From Paragordius varius (taxonomy: Eukaryota > Nematomorpha): a stretch of 64,000 bases of DNA. Location: contig OZ176056.1 of assembly GCA_964247055.1 (NCBI GenBank), forward strand, positions 8,990,001 to 9,054,000. Direction: 5' to 3'. The notes beneath the pieces were generated by a model, which ran no database searches, had not been told where the DNA came from, and saw nothing but the letters and a program-made list of their open reading frames with translations. The stretch's first letter is position 1; each line of letters opens with the position of its first letter. Shown in pieces: positions 1 through 10,070 of this stretch. The translations under genes were made by a program, and so were the position numbers.

Positions 1-1657
1 AATTGTATCATCATAGCTACTTGAAACCAAAATCTACGGAAAAATTGAAAAAAAAATAGAATTAAAATCTTTTCAGAAACTGTTTTTAAATTTACAAGTT
101 CAAAAAATGGTTCTAAAAGTGGTAAAATGTGAATTTAAAAATATTTTGGTATAAAGTGTTTTAACAAGTCAAAGATAATATGTTATAAAAACTATTGTGA
201 AAGCAATAATTACTAGAAAAAACGACAAAATATTAAACTTTTTGATCGCACAAAGTAATGTATATTAAATATGGTTTAATTAAACCACAAATAATATTTC
301 CAAATAAGCCTAAAAAATGGTTGATTCAGTTTTTGATATAAAACCGGATTAAAATTTCATTCATGAATCCGTTGATAAAAAAATATAAACAAAAATCCAA
401 GAAAAAGGCGAATAACGGTATAATTTTGAATTTGGTGGTATATTCTTTTTTTGGAGAATTGTTTTGAAGATAAAGCATTAAATAGTTATGAATTTTCGCA
501 AATTATAATAACCCCGATAATATATTTTACATACCATTGAAAAACAATAATCTTTTCAAAATAAAAATAAAATCCACATTAAAGCGGTAAAAATCAAATC
601 CTCTAAAAGTATTTTGCTTTTTGTTAAAACAACAGTTTTTTGAAAATATTGACTCAAAAACGATAATATTTTACAATTATAAAAATATTTTTGTAATAAA
701 ATTAAATTAAATATTACATCTAAAGTAGGATGCCAACAAACTTTTTTAACATCTTGCGTGTGGCTATTAATTATTCCAGAACATTCGAATTCCATCTCAC
801 AATCAACTGAATATATAAATTTACTATTTTAAATTTAAAAAAATAAGTTTTTTAAAATAATTTTTTTTAACAACTAACTTTCCCAAATCCAAATAGTTTT
901 ATCGCGACCACAAGTTGCCAAATATTTTCCTGAAGGTGAAAAATTTACACATTTAACTTCATTTTCATGGCCCTCTAAACAAATATATGAAAAAAATGGG
1001 AATTAAATTCGTTCAAAATTATAAAGACAAAACAGAAGATATAAAATGAAGGATTTTTTTAAAAAAGTATTTTTTAAATTTTTTAATATAAGCTATCGAT
1101 TTGACTTGAAAAATATAATAGAATATGAATGTAAATTAGTAAACACTCATTTTAATATTTCGCAAAATTGTCATCTAAAAGGACATACAAAGCATAAATA
1201 TAGAATTTTATATAATATAAATTTCTGTATTTTAGTTGTTACTATTAAATTTCTCTATTATAAAAAGTATTTAAAATATAAATTAGTAACATTATCGTGT
1301 TTATAAAATAAACTAAATTTTACCCAAAGATGCAATCGCTTCGTACCCATTTTCTTCTGAGCGCTCCCAAATACATATCGTTGAATCAAAACTTGCGGAT
1401 GCTAAAATTTTACTGTCAGGAGACCAAGCGATCGACCTAATCGTTCTTTTATGTCCCTCTTCAAGGGCGGCCACACAACTCAAAGAACTTTCTGGATAAT
1501 TAGTAAAAGTAACTAAACCATCTTTAAAAGCCCAAATTTTTACAGTTTTATCAGTTCCACAAGATGCCAGATATTTCCCATCAGGACTCCAATTTATATC
1601 CCACACCGTATCCTCATGCGCCCCATCTGACAAAGTCTGCACTAAATCCAGATGCAT
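1..1657 (-). CDS. CIAO1: CIAO1, cytosolic iron-sulfur assembly WD40 protein (5' four exons; continues off the left edge)
   Basis: WD40 beta-propeller protein of the cytosolic Fe-S assembly targeting complex (with CIAO2B and MMS19), which delivers clusters to cytosolic and nuclear apoproteins. Exons read on the minus strand: 1657-1324, 974-879, 806-718 and 33-1. All introns have GT-AG ends (349, 72 and 684 nt; phases 1, 1, 0). The spliced product shows successive WD repeats ([23 protein letters not shown], given here only in part: [14 protein letters not shown]; then [28 protein letters not shown]). Diagnostic CIAO1 strings form exactly across splice junctions: LEGHENEVK spans exons 1/2 and [15 protein letters not shown] lies in exon 3; exon 4 gives [11 protein letters not shown]. 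The ATG at 1657 is the first in frame, with an in-frame TAG 12 nt upstream of it. Roughly half the usual ~340 residues are present. The divergent neighbour is DARS2. Confidence 0.96.
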
Positions 1658-1685
1658 TTCACCCTTCTAAGTTTATCTATCACGC
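1658..1685. promoter_or_regulatory. 28-bp interval between divergent CIAO1 and DARS2 start codons
   Basis: The inferred start codons of the leftward CIAO1 gene (1657) and the rightward DARS2 gene (1686, model-dependent; alternative 1702) are 28-44 bp apart. Core promoters and 5' UTRs must therefore overlap or lie inside the neighbour, unless non-coding first exons exist. No convincing TATA box is visible in the interval. Inferred shared bidirectional promoter. Confidence 0.5.
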
Positions 1686-4600
1686 ATGTTTAAAGTACCG
1701 TATGGTAGAGCGTTTTTTCAAACGTTTTTTGAATCTTTCTGCACAGCAGTAGGTATTTATTCTTATAATTATAGTTAAACCAAATATCTCCGTAACTGCG
1801 AAAACTTTTCGCTTGGCTAAATGTGGGAAACTTTCAATATATCATCTAAATGATGCAGTTAAAATACGGGGTTGGCTTATTCATTCTCGGTACGATCATA
1901 AGTTTTTGGTGGTTAAAGATGAAACTGGTACTGTACAAGTTTTGTTGGATTATTTTTGTACTCAAATTTTTGCGGATGAAAGCGCAATTGATTTCAAAGA
2001 TTTAGAAATGCCGCTTCAAAGCGTTATCGAGGTTGAGGGCCTAATTTCAAAACGTCCAACTGAGAATCCAAAAATGCCGATTGGAAAAATCGAAATATTG
2101 GCTCAAACCCTAAAATTAATCAACAAAAATTATGTATCCGAAACACAATCCATGTTTATGGATAATCATAACAATTATACGGAATATGAAAAGTTGAGAT
2201 ACAGATATGCCTATCTCAGAACAAATTTTATGCAAAACAATTTAAGGAAACGCGCTAAATTTTTGTCAAGTGTTAGAAACTTCTTGGATGCTGAAAATTT
2301 TGTTGAAATTGAAACACCCTACCTACATAAACCATCACCGCCCAATATGGGTGCCTCAGAATTTCTCGTTAAATCTTCCCTAAAATCTACGGATGATGCA
2401 ATAGATAAACTTGAATCAAATCAGTCATCTTATTATGCTCTTTGCCAGAGTCCGCAAATCCTTAAACAAGCGTTGATGGCTAGTGGTTTTGATCGATATT
2501 ACCAAATTGCTCGATGTTTTCGCAATGAAACGCGAATCTCGTCTGAACGCCAACCCGAATTCACGCAAATAGATTTGGAGGCTTCATTTGCAACACCAAA
2601 CGATATTATGCACTTGATCGAACGAATGCTTGTACATTCGTGGCCTACGCTCTGTGATGCGGGTGTGAACATATATATCTTTTTTACATAAACCTACGTT
2701 TGAAAAAGTATTGTTTTCGAATGAAAAAGTGTTGTATGCTTTCTTAATTATAATTAAGATTGTGGAAAGGTATACTATTTAATTGTATTATAACTTAAAA
2801 AGGTACACCTGATGATCTGCTCTATTATATTTAATAGTCCGTTATTCAAAAATTTATCTTGAGAGCGGTCATTATAATTTACATAAATTAACGGTAGTTA
2901 ACTGTTATTTTTAATGTTAATGCCTGCCCGAGGTTTTGGCTTGATAACTTTTGTAAACATACAATAGAAACCAGTGATATGCAATAACATCTAATTTGCA
3001 AGGATTTTTTCCTAAAGCTCAATTTATGCGCCATGAATGTAATAAATCATGGTAAAATTTAATTTTATAGCCTAAATATTTTAAACCACGAAAAAAATCT
3101 GGGAATTACACTTCTCTATTGCGAATCTATATAAATTAGTTAATAAAGTTACTTCCTATTCTTTATTTTCGATAATCCGCACTGTTAAATTATGTATAAC
3201 AATTTTTTATTCAACAGTTTAATTTAAATACAAAATTTAATAAAAATTCGTTATTATCTTTGTTCAATCGTGAAAGTTTTGTCTTTTGTTTTATATATTA
3301 CTTTTATTTTTTTTGGGGTGCAAAGTCCGACTCCCACCTCCGCGTGGTGCACCCTGGTTAATACCAACGGGAGCGGCAAAGGAAAGAAATCATCTGTGTG
3401 GGGTGTGGTGGAAAAAATAAACTACCATTATTTTTTCCTATAAAATACCACAATACCTGCATTCACACAGATGATAAAGCGGGTTTATCTGGCGCTATAA
3501 CCAGTTGCTAGAAACAACCAATTTGTAATATATGTAAGCGGAGATGGAACTTCGTAAGCCCAGAAAGGCAATTCCATAGGTCAGGGACACCGAAATAGTC
3601 TCTTGATTTGCAAAGGCATGCAAATTGTAAAACAATCGCCTTAATCATACCGTATATGAAAATAATGAATGAATTGACAACACTTTTAAACAATGATATA
3701 TATTTTAAAAATGATAATATTAATCCTACAAATAATTTTATTAATGATATTAATATATGTGATAATCTTAATTTTGATAATAATATTAATTTACATAATA
3801 ACAATATTAATGCTCTCCTAAAAAACCACAAACATCAAAAAACACCCAACAATATGGTAAAACCACTTAAGATCGGCACTTGGAATATCTCGACGCTAGT
3901 CGGTAGATCAAACTTAGTTATCGACCAAATAAAAGAGAAAAACATTGACATCTGTTGCCTCCAGGAAACAAGATATAAATCTGAGGGAAAACTGAATATA
4001 GACAACTATACAATTTTCTACAAAGGTCAAATGAAAGGCCAACATGGAGTGGCTATAGCTATTAAAAATGAATATTGTGATAATATAATAGAAGTAAACA
4101 GACACAACGAAAGAATTATCCAAATACGTATCGGCTTTAAAAAACAAATTCTTAACATACTTTCCATCTATGTTCCCCAGTCTGGATTAAGCGAAGCAAC
4201 CAAACAAGCCTTTTGGAACCAACTATACGACATTTCCCATGCAATACCTCCAAATGACAAAATTTTTATAGGTGGAGATTTCAATTCCCACGTTGGCACT
4301 AATGGTGAAGACTATATGAGAATACATGGAGGAAACGCTTTTGGCAGCCGTAACAAAGAAGGTGATACATTATTGGAATACTGCGCATCTCTTAGACTTA
4401 CTATCTGCAATACCCTCTTCACGAAACCAGCAAAGAAATTAATAACTTATACAAGTGGTAATCAAAATTCTATGGTAGACTACATTTTAACACCCATTCA
4501 AGATAGAAAATTCATTAAAGACTCTAAAACATACCTTACTGACACGCAACATAAATTAATTGTAGCAATAATAACAATAAACAAATCCTATTACCATAGT

Positions 4601-7600
4601 AACCAGAAACCTAAAATAAACTTAGAAAAATTACACCTTCCTGATCTTAAACTTCAACTCTCAGAAACTGTCAATGCATCGCTTAGTCTAACCACAAAAC
4701 ATCTGAACAAGCTTGGGATAATTTTAAAAACAGCATCATCCCAAATGTGCTTAATTGCTGTGGCAGAAAGAAAAAATACAGGAAAAAACAACAATCAAAT
4801 TTGTGGTGGTCAGAATCCATAAAACCTTTAATTAAAATTAAACGCAATAACTATAAAAGATGGAAACAAACAAAAGATAAAAGAGACTTGGAATCATATA
4901 TCAAATCAAATAAAAATTTACAACAAGCCATCAATATTTCAGCCAACAAAAAAGCTTTGGATTTAGCTAAAAAATTAGAACAAGACATGAAAAATCTTAA
5001 GATTTTTCGAACAATAAATTCAATTAACAATAATAAAAAGGACATTAACAAATTTCCTATATTAAAGATAAAGATCAACAACTAGTAACTGAGTGGAGTG
5101 ACATAAGCAATGTCTGGACAACGTATTACAAAGAACAATTTGCACAAAAACATGATTTTGAAACAATAAACCAACCACCAGCAATTGGTCCTCGACCATT
5201 GATAACAAGAGACGATGTAAGAGAAGCCTTGGCCAAGATGAAAAATAACAAAGCTACAGGTCCATCTGAACTCAGCTGTGACATGATCAAAGCTTTACCA
5301 CAATGCATTATACATTTAACTAACATATTCAATCTAATCTTATTAACAAATCGCATCCCTAATGATTGGTCAAAAAGCACCATCATACCCATTTATAAAA
5401 ACAAAGGAGACATACTCGTTTGCTCCTCCTACAGACCACTAAAGTTATTGGAACACCCGTTAAAAATTTTTGAATCCATTATTGAATCAAAACTAAGATC
5501 AATCGTTAGTATACAGGAATCACAATATGCCTATAAACCAAACAGTAGCACAATTGATGCAATCTTCATTTTGAGAAGATTGCAAGAGAACTATTTAGCG
5601 AAAAATAAAAAACTATATCATGTTTTTATTGATTTACAAAGGGCCTTTGATTGTATCCCAGGAAGTTGATCACATCCACACTACGAGCCAATAATGTAGA
5701 TGATTGGATAATTAAATCAATAGAAATGATGTACTACAAAACAACAAACTGCGTCAGATTAACACTAGGTAACACAGCTTTTGTTCCAAACGAATCTGGT
5801 CTTCATCAAGGCTCCATCCTAAGCCCTCTACTCTTCATTTTAATAATGGATTACCTAACAAAAGATATAAAACAAGGCCCGCCATGGGAACTTATCTATG
5901 CGGACGACATTGTCCTCACCGCAACATCAATGGAAGCATTAAATCAAAAGTACAACACATGGAAATCACACTTAGAAAAGGGTGGAATGAATATAAATAT
6001 AAGCAAAACAAAGGTAATGATAACGGGTGAAACTGTATATGAACGACCTAAGTTTCCATGTGGAGTATGTGATTTAGATGTTAAACTCAATTCAATCCTA
6101 TGTACATCATGCAATAAGTGGGTACACAAAAAGTGCTCGCTTATAAAAGGGAAACTAATCAATAATGACAAATTTATATGTGAATCATGTAAAAATAAAA
6201 CAATAAATCACTCATCCACTTCCCTAAATTACGTTTATATGGCAGACACCAAAATCGAATTGGTGAATAATTTCAAATACCTGGGTGATGTCATACATTG
6301 CCTAGGTGGAATAAACCAATCAGTTAAATATAGATCCCAACAGGCTTGGGTAAAATATCATCAACTTAAATTTGTCCTCAAAAATAAACACATATCAGCA
6401 AAAAACAAAGGTTTGATTTACAAAGCCGGCATACGTCCCATACTCCTGTATGGTTGCGAAACGTGGCCGATGACAGATTCAATCGAGAAAAAACTAATGA
6501 ACTTAGAAAAACGGATACTAAATTTATTCCAACCCAATAAGTCAAATTCAAATTTACATCAACTCTACCAAATTGAACCTTTAAATGTCATGCTCAGAAA
6601 AAATAGGCTCAGATATTTCGGACACATCAAACGTGCTCCAGAACAATGGACAAACAAAATTTTATTCCTACATCCTGAAGGTAACAATCGCAGGGGCAGA
6701 CCAACATTCAACTGGGAAAAAACAATAAATAATGATTTAAGTGTTGCCAACATTGATGATAACGCCTGGCAGGATCGCAAATATTACAGACAGCTTCTAT
6801 ACGGATACAATGGCTAGCCATTACACAAAGACGATACGATATTACTTTTATTTGTATCTTTCATCTGATTTCATATAGAGTATCCTTATATTTATCATTA
6901 ATCAGATAAAACTTTTACTTTTTGTATTATTCATTAATTTGACCTTCTTTACAAATATTAATAACATTATTTTACGATGTCACTTTTTTATTTCCATATA
7001 GATGATCCACAAAATATACAAGCTTTATTCCCAACAATGACATATGACGAAGCTATGAGACTTTATGGGTCCGATAAACCAGATCTGAGATATCGCAATG
7101 TTTTACAACTCCAATATTATCCAAATAAAAAGTTTGATAACGAAAATCTAACGCAAACAAATATGGTAGGCTTGCAAATTAATGGCAAAATTTTGCGAAA
7201 CATGGAAAAACTCTTGCTGGTAAACCAAGCAAATGACTCAATTCTATTCAAAGATTTATTGCGCAAAATATTTATTAGTGATGACATACACACGGTTAAT
7301 GTTGACAAAAAGAAATCACAATCCATAATATACTGTTTTAATCAGAATAAAAACAATACAACTTCCCTTATTCCTATAATAAGTTATGATCATGTGCAAC
7401 GTACCCTTGATTTTAACCCAAACAATATTAATATAAATCAAATCGACTCAAATATCCAACTGTGTTTTAACTCCTCGCATAGCTTAAAGAATGCTCAAAT
7501 TGCTATGGGAAGACTCAGGAATCTTTTACTCTCATATTGCTTTTCACAACAAGAGCTCCAAACTCTACGTTCATCAAACATGACGAAAGATTTTGAGTTT

Positions 7601-8116
7601 GTTTGGATAACACATTTCCCGATGTTTGAATTGAAGACTCATAATATCAACGGCGCTGTCAGCATAGGTTCAGTTCATCATCCCTTTACTGCAGTAATAC
7701 CGGAGCATAAATCAACTTTAAACGCAATCTTTCAAAGTATCAAAGAAGATAACTTTAGTACTATAATGAAAGATGACAAATTGGTTGAACATATTTTAGC
7801 GTTACGGGCTCAACACTATGATCTCGTTCTGAATGGCGTTGAAATTGGGGGTGGTTCAGTCCGAATCCATAATAGAATTGAACAAACTGCTGTTTTTTCA
7901 ATTCTATTTGGTGATGGACGATCAAGTCCACAAAATAATCTCGGTTACTTACTGGACATATTGTCAGCCGGGTGTCCACCCCACGCTGGGATAGCTCTGG
8001 GATGTGACCGAATTGTGGCTCTCGCTAGAGGTTGTCAAACAATTCAAGATGTAATAGCCTTTCCAAAATCTGCTAGTGGAAGAGATGTCCTTTCTGACTG
8101 TCCTTGCCCCATATAA
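1686..8116 (+). CDS. DARS2: DARS2, mitochondrial (bacterial-type) aspartyl-tRNA synthetase
   Basis: Class IIb synthetase that charges mitochondrial tRNA-Asp. Exons: 1686-1752 (inferred), 1775-2662 and 7002-8116, giving about 689 residues against 645 in human. Order: N-terminal extension, OB-fold anticodon-binding domain (from about residue 42, CGKLSIYHLNDAVKIRGW), class II core with motif 1 (VEIETPYLHKP, ~200), QSPQILKQ (~248), motif 2 (CFRNE then QPEFTQIDLE, ~270-291), YGSDKPDLR (~340), a GAD-type insertion, GGGSVRIHNR, and motif 3 (GIALGCDRIVALARG, ~650) followed by DVIAFPKS. Motif 2 reads FRNE, where FRDE is usual. The second intron (2663-7001, phase 1, GTGTGA...TATAG) holds a LINE; splicing joins SWPTLCDA to DDPQNIQALFP as in human DARS2. 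No in-frame ATG exists in exon 2, so the N terminus must come from a spliced first exon. Confidence 0.94.
1753..1774 (+). other. DARS2: Putative 22-nt intron near the DARS2 5' end
   Basis: The reading frame of DARS2 exon 2 is open only from 1753 and has no ATG before deep inside the OB fold. Removing 1753-1774 (GTATTT...ATTATAG) joins the ATG-initiated frame at 1686 (MFKVPYGRAFFQTFFESF...) in phase 1 to VKPNISVTAKTFRLAKCG. The donor GTATTT is the same as in the 26-nt intron at 11304-11329. Alternative: the ATG at 1702 (MVERFFKRFLNLSAQQ, which looks like a mitochondrial presequence) is in frame but separated by a TAG at 1750-1752. The true N terminus is not settled. Confidence 0.5.
2663..3294 (+). 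other. DARS2 intron 2, part upstream of the LINE
   Basis: Non-coding AT-rich sequence following the GTGTGA donor. Nothing recognisable. Without the LINE and one copy of its target duplication the intron would be about 795 nt. Confidence 0.8.
3295..3309 (+). repeat. Left 15-bp target-site duplication of the LINE
   Basis: ATATTACTTTTATTT occurs here and exactly again at 6839-6853, bracketing the LINE. A run of T follows, so the left element boundary is uncertain by about five bases. Confidence 0.88.
3310..3607 (+). other. LINE 5' leader
   Basis: GC-richer than the surroundings, beginning GGGGTGCAAAGTCCGACTCC. It has complementary stretches around CATCTGTGTGG (3391) and CACACAGATG (3465), which could fold into a long hairpin enclosing an A/T-rich stretch. 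Its presence shows that the element is not 5'-truncated. Confidence 0.65.
3608..4740 (+). pseudogene. LINE endonuclease domain (exonuclease-endonuclease-phosphatase fold)
   Basis: Frame open from 3608, with an ATG at 3661 and another at 3854 directly ahead of the domain. An Asn-rich low-complexity leader precedes IGTWNISTL, then ICCLQETR (catalytic Glu), FIGGDFNSHVG (Asp/Asn), MVDYILT and a C-terminal TDTQHKLI. This is the normal order of the APE-type endonuclease that nicks target DNA during retrotransposition. From about 4700 the homologous reading continues in another frame (EQAWDNFKNSIIPNVLNCC), so at least one frameshift separates it from the polymerase. The domain itself looks intact. 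Confidence 0.88.
4741..6817 (+). pseudogene. LINE reverse transcriptase with PHD-like zinc finger
   Basis: A linker rich in Lys/Asn (4747-5060) leads, after a frame change, to the palm and fingers: KNNKATGPSELSCDMIKAL, SSYRPLKLLEHPLKIFE, HVFIDLQRAFD (motif A). After a second frame change at about 5650 come GLHQGSILSPLLF and the catalytic LIYADDIVL (motif C). Between about 6050 and 6195 sits CGVC..CTSCNKWVHKKC....FICESC, a PHD-like zinc-binding pattern. The C-terminal part has YLGDVIH, GCETWPMT, LRYFGHIKR and NRRGRPTFNW. The polymerase catalytic residues are present, but the frame breaks make it a pseudogene. Confidence 0.9.
6839..6853 (+). repeat. Right 15-bp target-site duplication of the LINE
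   Basis: Exact copy of 3295-3309. The following 6854-7001 is the 3' part of DARS2 intron 2, ending in TTTCCATATAG. Confidence 0.88.
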
Positions 8117-8586
8117 AACTACTAATGGTCCATAAAGAAAATTGTTAATGTACATCGCTTAGACTCTTTTAAACCAATAATAATTGGAGAAAATTGTATA
8201 ATAATCGCTAATCAGCCTTTTATGGATAAATTAATATATTAGAGAGGGTAATATTTGTTGGATCCGTTTGTGATAAAAGATCAGCATTTGTTAGATTTCA
8301 TTGGAAAAAATAATTAATTTGATATATTTATTAAATATTTCAATTCTAATTTGCAAATAGGGGATTATGTTAACAAAATACAATTACTGAGTTTATCAGC
8401 CAAATAAATGCTGAAATAAAACACAGATGAACAATTTTATTAAATGCCCATAAATTTTATACATATGCTCATTTATTGATTCTATTTAAATAAGGGAGAA
8501 TCATAAAATATATTAAGTGGGATTATTTAGTTTAACTATAAATAAAAAGATTAAATAATCGGTAAAAATATTAGTGTATTGGGTAG
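8117..8586 (+). other. DARS2 3' flank
   Basis: AT-rich. AATAAA motifs at 8403-8408 and 8415-8420 are candidate polyadenylation signals for DARS2, about 290 bp past its stop. Two short open stretches (8152-8240 and about 8250-8315) are present, but neither is recognisable. Confidence 0.4.
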
Positions 8587-8730
8587 CTATACATTGTTGA
8601 TTATTGGGAAGTATGGGTTGACGCACAATTTTTATTGAAGGCGGATCAGCTGAGTTTCAGGCTCTTCGATCTAAATGGTGAGCACCACCTTGTACCATGT
8701 AAGATTTTGTGGTGGAACTTAGATGCTTAA
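8587..8730 (+). CDS. Unrecognised coding-like stretch (possible terminal exon)
   Basis: A 48-codon open stretch, opened by a TAG at 8584-8586 that could double as a splice acceptor (GGGTAG) and closed by TAA. It is clearly richer in GC and in Trp, Asp, His and Leu codons than the flanking AT desert, as in DYWEVWVDAQFLLKADQ and HHLVPCKILWWNLDA. There is no ATG at its start, so it would be an exon or a remnant. I do not recognise the family. Confidence 0.3.
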   Translation, partial: LYIVDYWEVWVDAQFLLKADQLSFRLFDLNGEHHLVPCKILWWNLDA

Positions 8731-9560
8731 GACCTTTTAATAGTTTTTGGGGAATTACAGTAAATATAAAATTATACGGAGAAAACGTAAAAATATAAAA
8801 TAAAAGTCCAAAACGCTGCTTTCTTTATATTTTAAAAATTAAATTTTTATAAAATACAACTCGTTTTAATTGGCAAAATATGAAAAAGAAATGTATATGC
8901 TAACATAATCAACTATGTGTTTTACAATTATAATCAAACAATTCATGCAAAAAGAATTAATTTTTACTGTTTGATAAAAATATAATTATAATATGATATT
9001 AAAAGCCATATTTTTTTAGATACAATGATTGTTTTGGGTTGCCAAATAAAAAATTGAGATGTGAATAGGTAACGCACCTAATGTTACCTTAAATATTAAA
9101 ATTGTTTAAACAAAAAGTAAAATAAAAAGATTAATATATAAAATACAAACAACCATACTTTAACACTTATTTTATTAATATAACGTTTCGTTTTGGATTG
9201 CAAAATATAAGTCATCTATCTAACTCTTAGTTTTATATCAAAACTAACTCTTATTCCTCAATGCTTCAAGCCAATGACAAAATTTTTAGCCATTAATTTT
9301 CATAATTCATTTATTGAATTAATGTTATATAGATTCCATATTTAACCCCTTTAGGGTCATAATATACAAAATAAAAAATAATCATTTAAATCATATATAA
9401 TATTTTGTTTGGTATGGTATTTTTTACAGTATAATATTCATTTGTTTTAAATCAATTAGAGCAGACAGCGCATATAACCCATTTTTTTAAGAACCAGATT
9501 TATACTACAGGCAATACGTTAAAACATAGGAATATTATTATATAAAAGGATAATCATAAG
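8731..9560. other. Intergenic AT-rich region
   Basis: No gene seen. A 7-bp perfect inverted repeat AGGTAAC/GTTACCT with a 9-nt loop lies around 9067-9089; significance unknown. Confidence 0.5.
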
Positions 9561-9652
9561 TGTCGAACACAAATCTCTTCGCGGCTGCCATGATAATTTT
9601 TAGTTTTTATTTTGGGATGATATATTATCTAAGTAATCTTCAAAATTTTTAA
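9561..9652 (+). CDS. Unrecognised membrane-segment exon-like stretch
   Basis: Open frame after an AAG at 9558-9560 (possible acceptor), reading SNTNLFAAAMIIFSFYFGMI and ending LSNLQNF-stop; it would be one transmembrane helix. The complementary strand also opens with ATGGCAGCCGCGAAG (MAAAKRFVFDTYDYPFI), so the coding strand is uncertain. The local GC content (about 9560-9590) stands out from its flanks. It could be the end of a small mitochondrial or ER membrane protein; no family assigned. Confidence 0.22.
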
Positions 9653-9903
9653 CATTTTTTAGAGCAAATTCGTATACCGAAAAAGTCTGTTGGCATCCCT
9701 GTTTTAAACCTCAATTGTTAACACTATTATGTTATATCTTATTAATTTTAAGTTTCAGAGTTTTAAAAAGTGTGGCAGTTTTTTTGAATTTTTACGTTGA
9801 ATCTGGATAATTTGAATTTCTAACTGTAAAATTGTGAATTTAAATTATACTCTGCACAAAATAGATGCCTTAAAATCTAGTAGTTATTTTGATAGAAGAA
9901 TGT

Positions 9904-10068
9904 ATGATTCTCATGCTGCTTTTGTTTTTGGTTCTTAGGATTGTTAAAGTTACTGCCGATTCCATGTTATCTGCTCCATATCTTAATAGAACCCTAGCTT
10001 GCATTTTTGGCGCCGAATGCATGACTCTCCCTCCACGCAATGCCTTGCATTTTAAAAAAAATGACTAA
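9904..10068 (+). CDS. Unrecognised 54-codon ORF or terminal exon
   Basis: From the ATG at 9904 the frame gives a very hydrophobic start (MILMLLLFLVLRIVKVTA) that resembles a signal peptide, then DSMLSAPYLNRTLACIFGAE and CMTLPPRNALHFKKND-stop. Alternatively, the pyrimidine-rich TTTTGTTTTTGGTTCTTAG ending at 9938 is a good splice acceptor, making 9939-10068 a terminal exon in phase 2. Its end is 2 bp from the stop codon of the leftward gene at 10071. No family recognised. Confidence 0.3.
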   Translation: MILMLLLFLVLRIVKVTADSMLSAPYLNRTLACIFGAECMTLPPRNALHFKKND

Positions 10069-10070
10069 TT

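Larger units (their letters stand above)
3310..6838 (+). mobile_element. RTE-like LINE (non-LTR retrotransposon), apparently full length, in DARS2 intron sense orientation
   Basis: About 3.5 kb between perfect 15-bp target duplications. Order: about 300-bp 5' leader, apurinic endonuclease, linker, reverse transcriptase with an embedded PHD-like zinc finger, and a C-terminal region ending at a TAG at 6815-6817. Only about 21 bp of 3' UTR remain, ending in ACGATACG with no poly-A. The PHD-type finger within the polymerase region and this C-terminal sequence match a family of invertebrate (notably cnidarian) RTE-like elements known from memory. The frame changes about three times (near 4700, 5060 and 5650), so this copy is probably dead although the exact duplication suggests it is fairly young. 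Confidence 0.92.

Noticed and set aside
1046-1306. 86-codon plus-strand ORF inside CIAO1 intron 1
   Set aside because: Lys/Ile/Phe/Tyr-rich composition expected of AT-rich non-coding DNA.
1564-1752. 62-codon plus-strand ORF over the CIAO1 start
   Set aside because: Mostly antisense to CIAO1 exon 1; only its last part may overlap DARS2 leader sequence.
1813-2691. DARS2 exon taken as a stand-alone gene starting at 1813
   Set aside because: Position 1813 is TTG, and the 3' end past 2662 runs into intron. The exon is joined to 7002 by splicing.
3508-3831. Minus-strand ORF within the LINE 5' part
   Set aside because: Shadow of the Asn/Ile-rich LINE leader; no family resemblance.
7117-8155. Minus-strand ORFs opposite DARS2 exon 3
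   Set aside because: Antisense shadows of a clearly coding exon.
8610-8740. tRNA-derived SINE around GGTGAGCACCACC
   Set aside because: No convincing B box; the open reading frame explains the GC content better.
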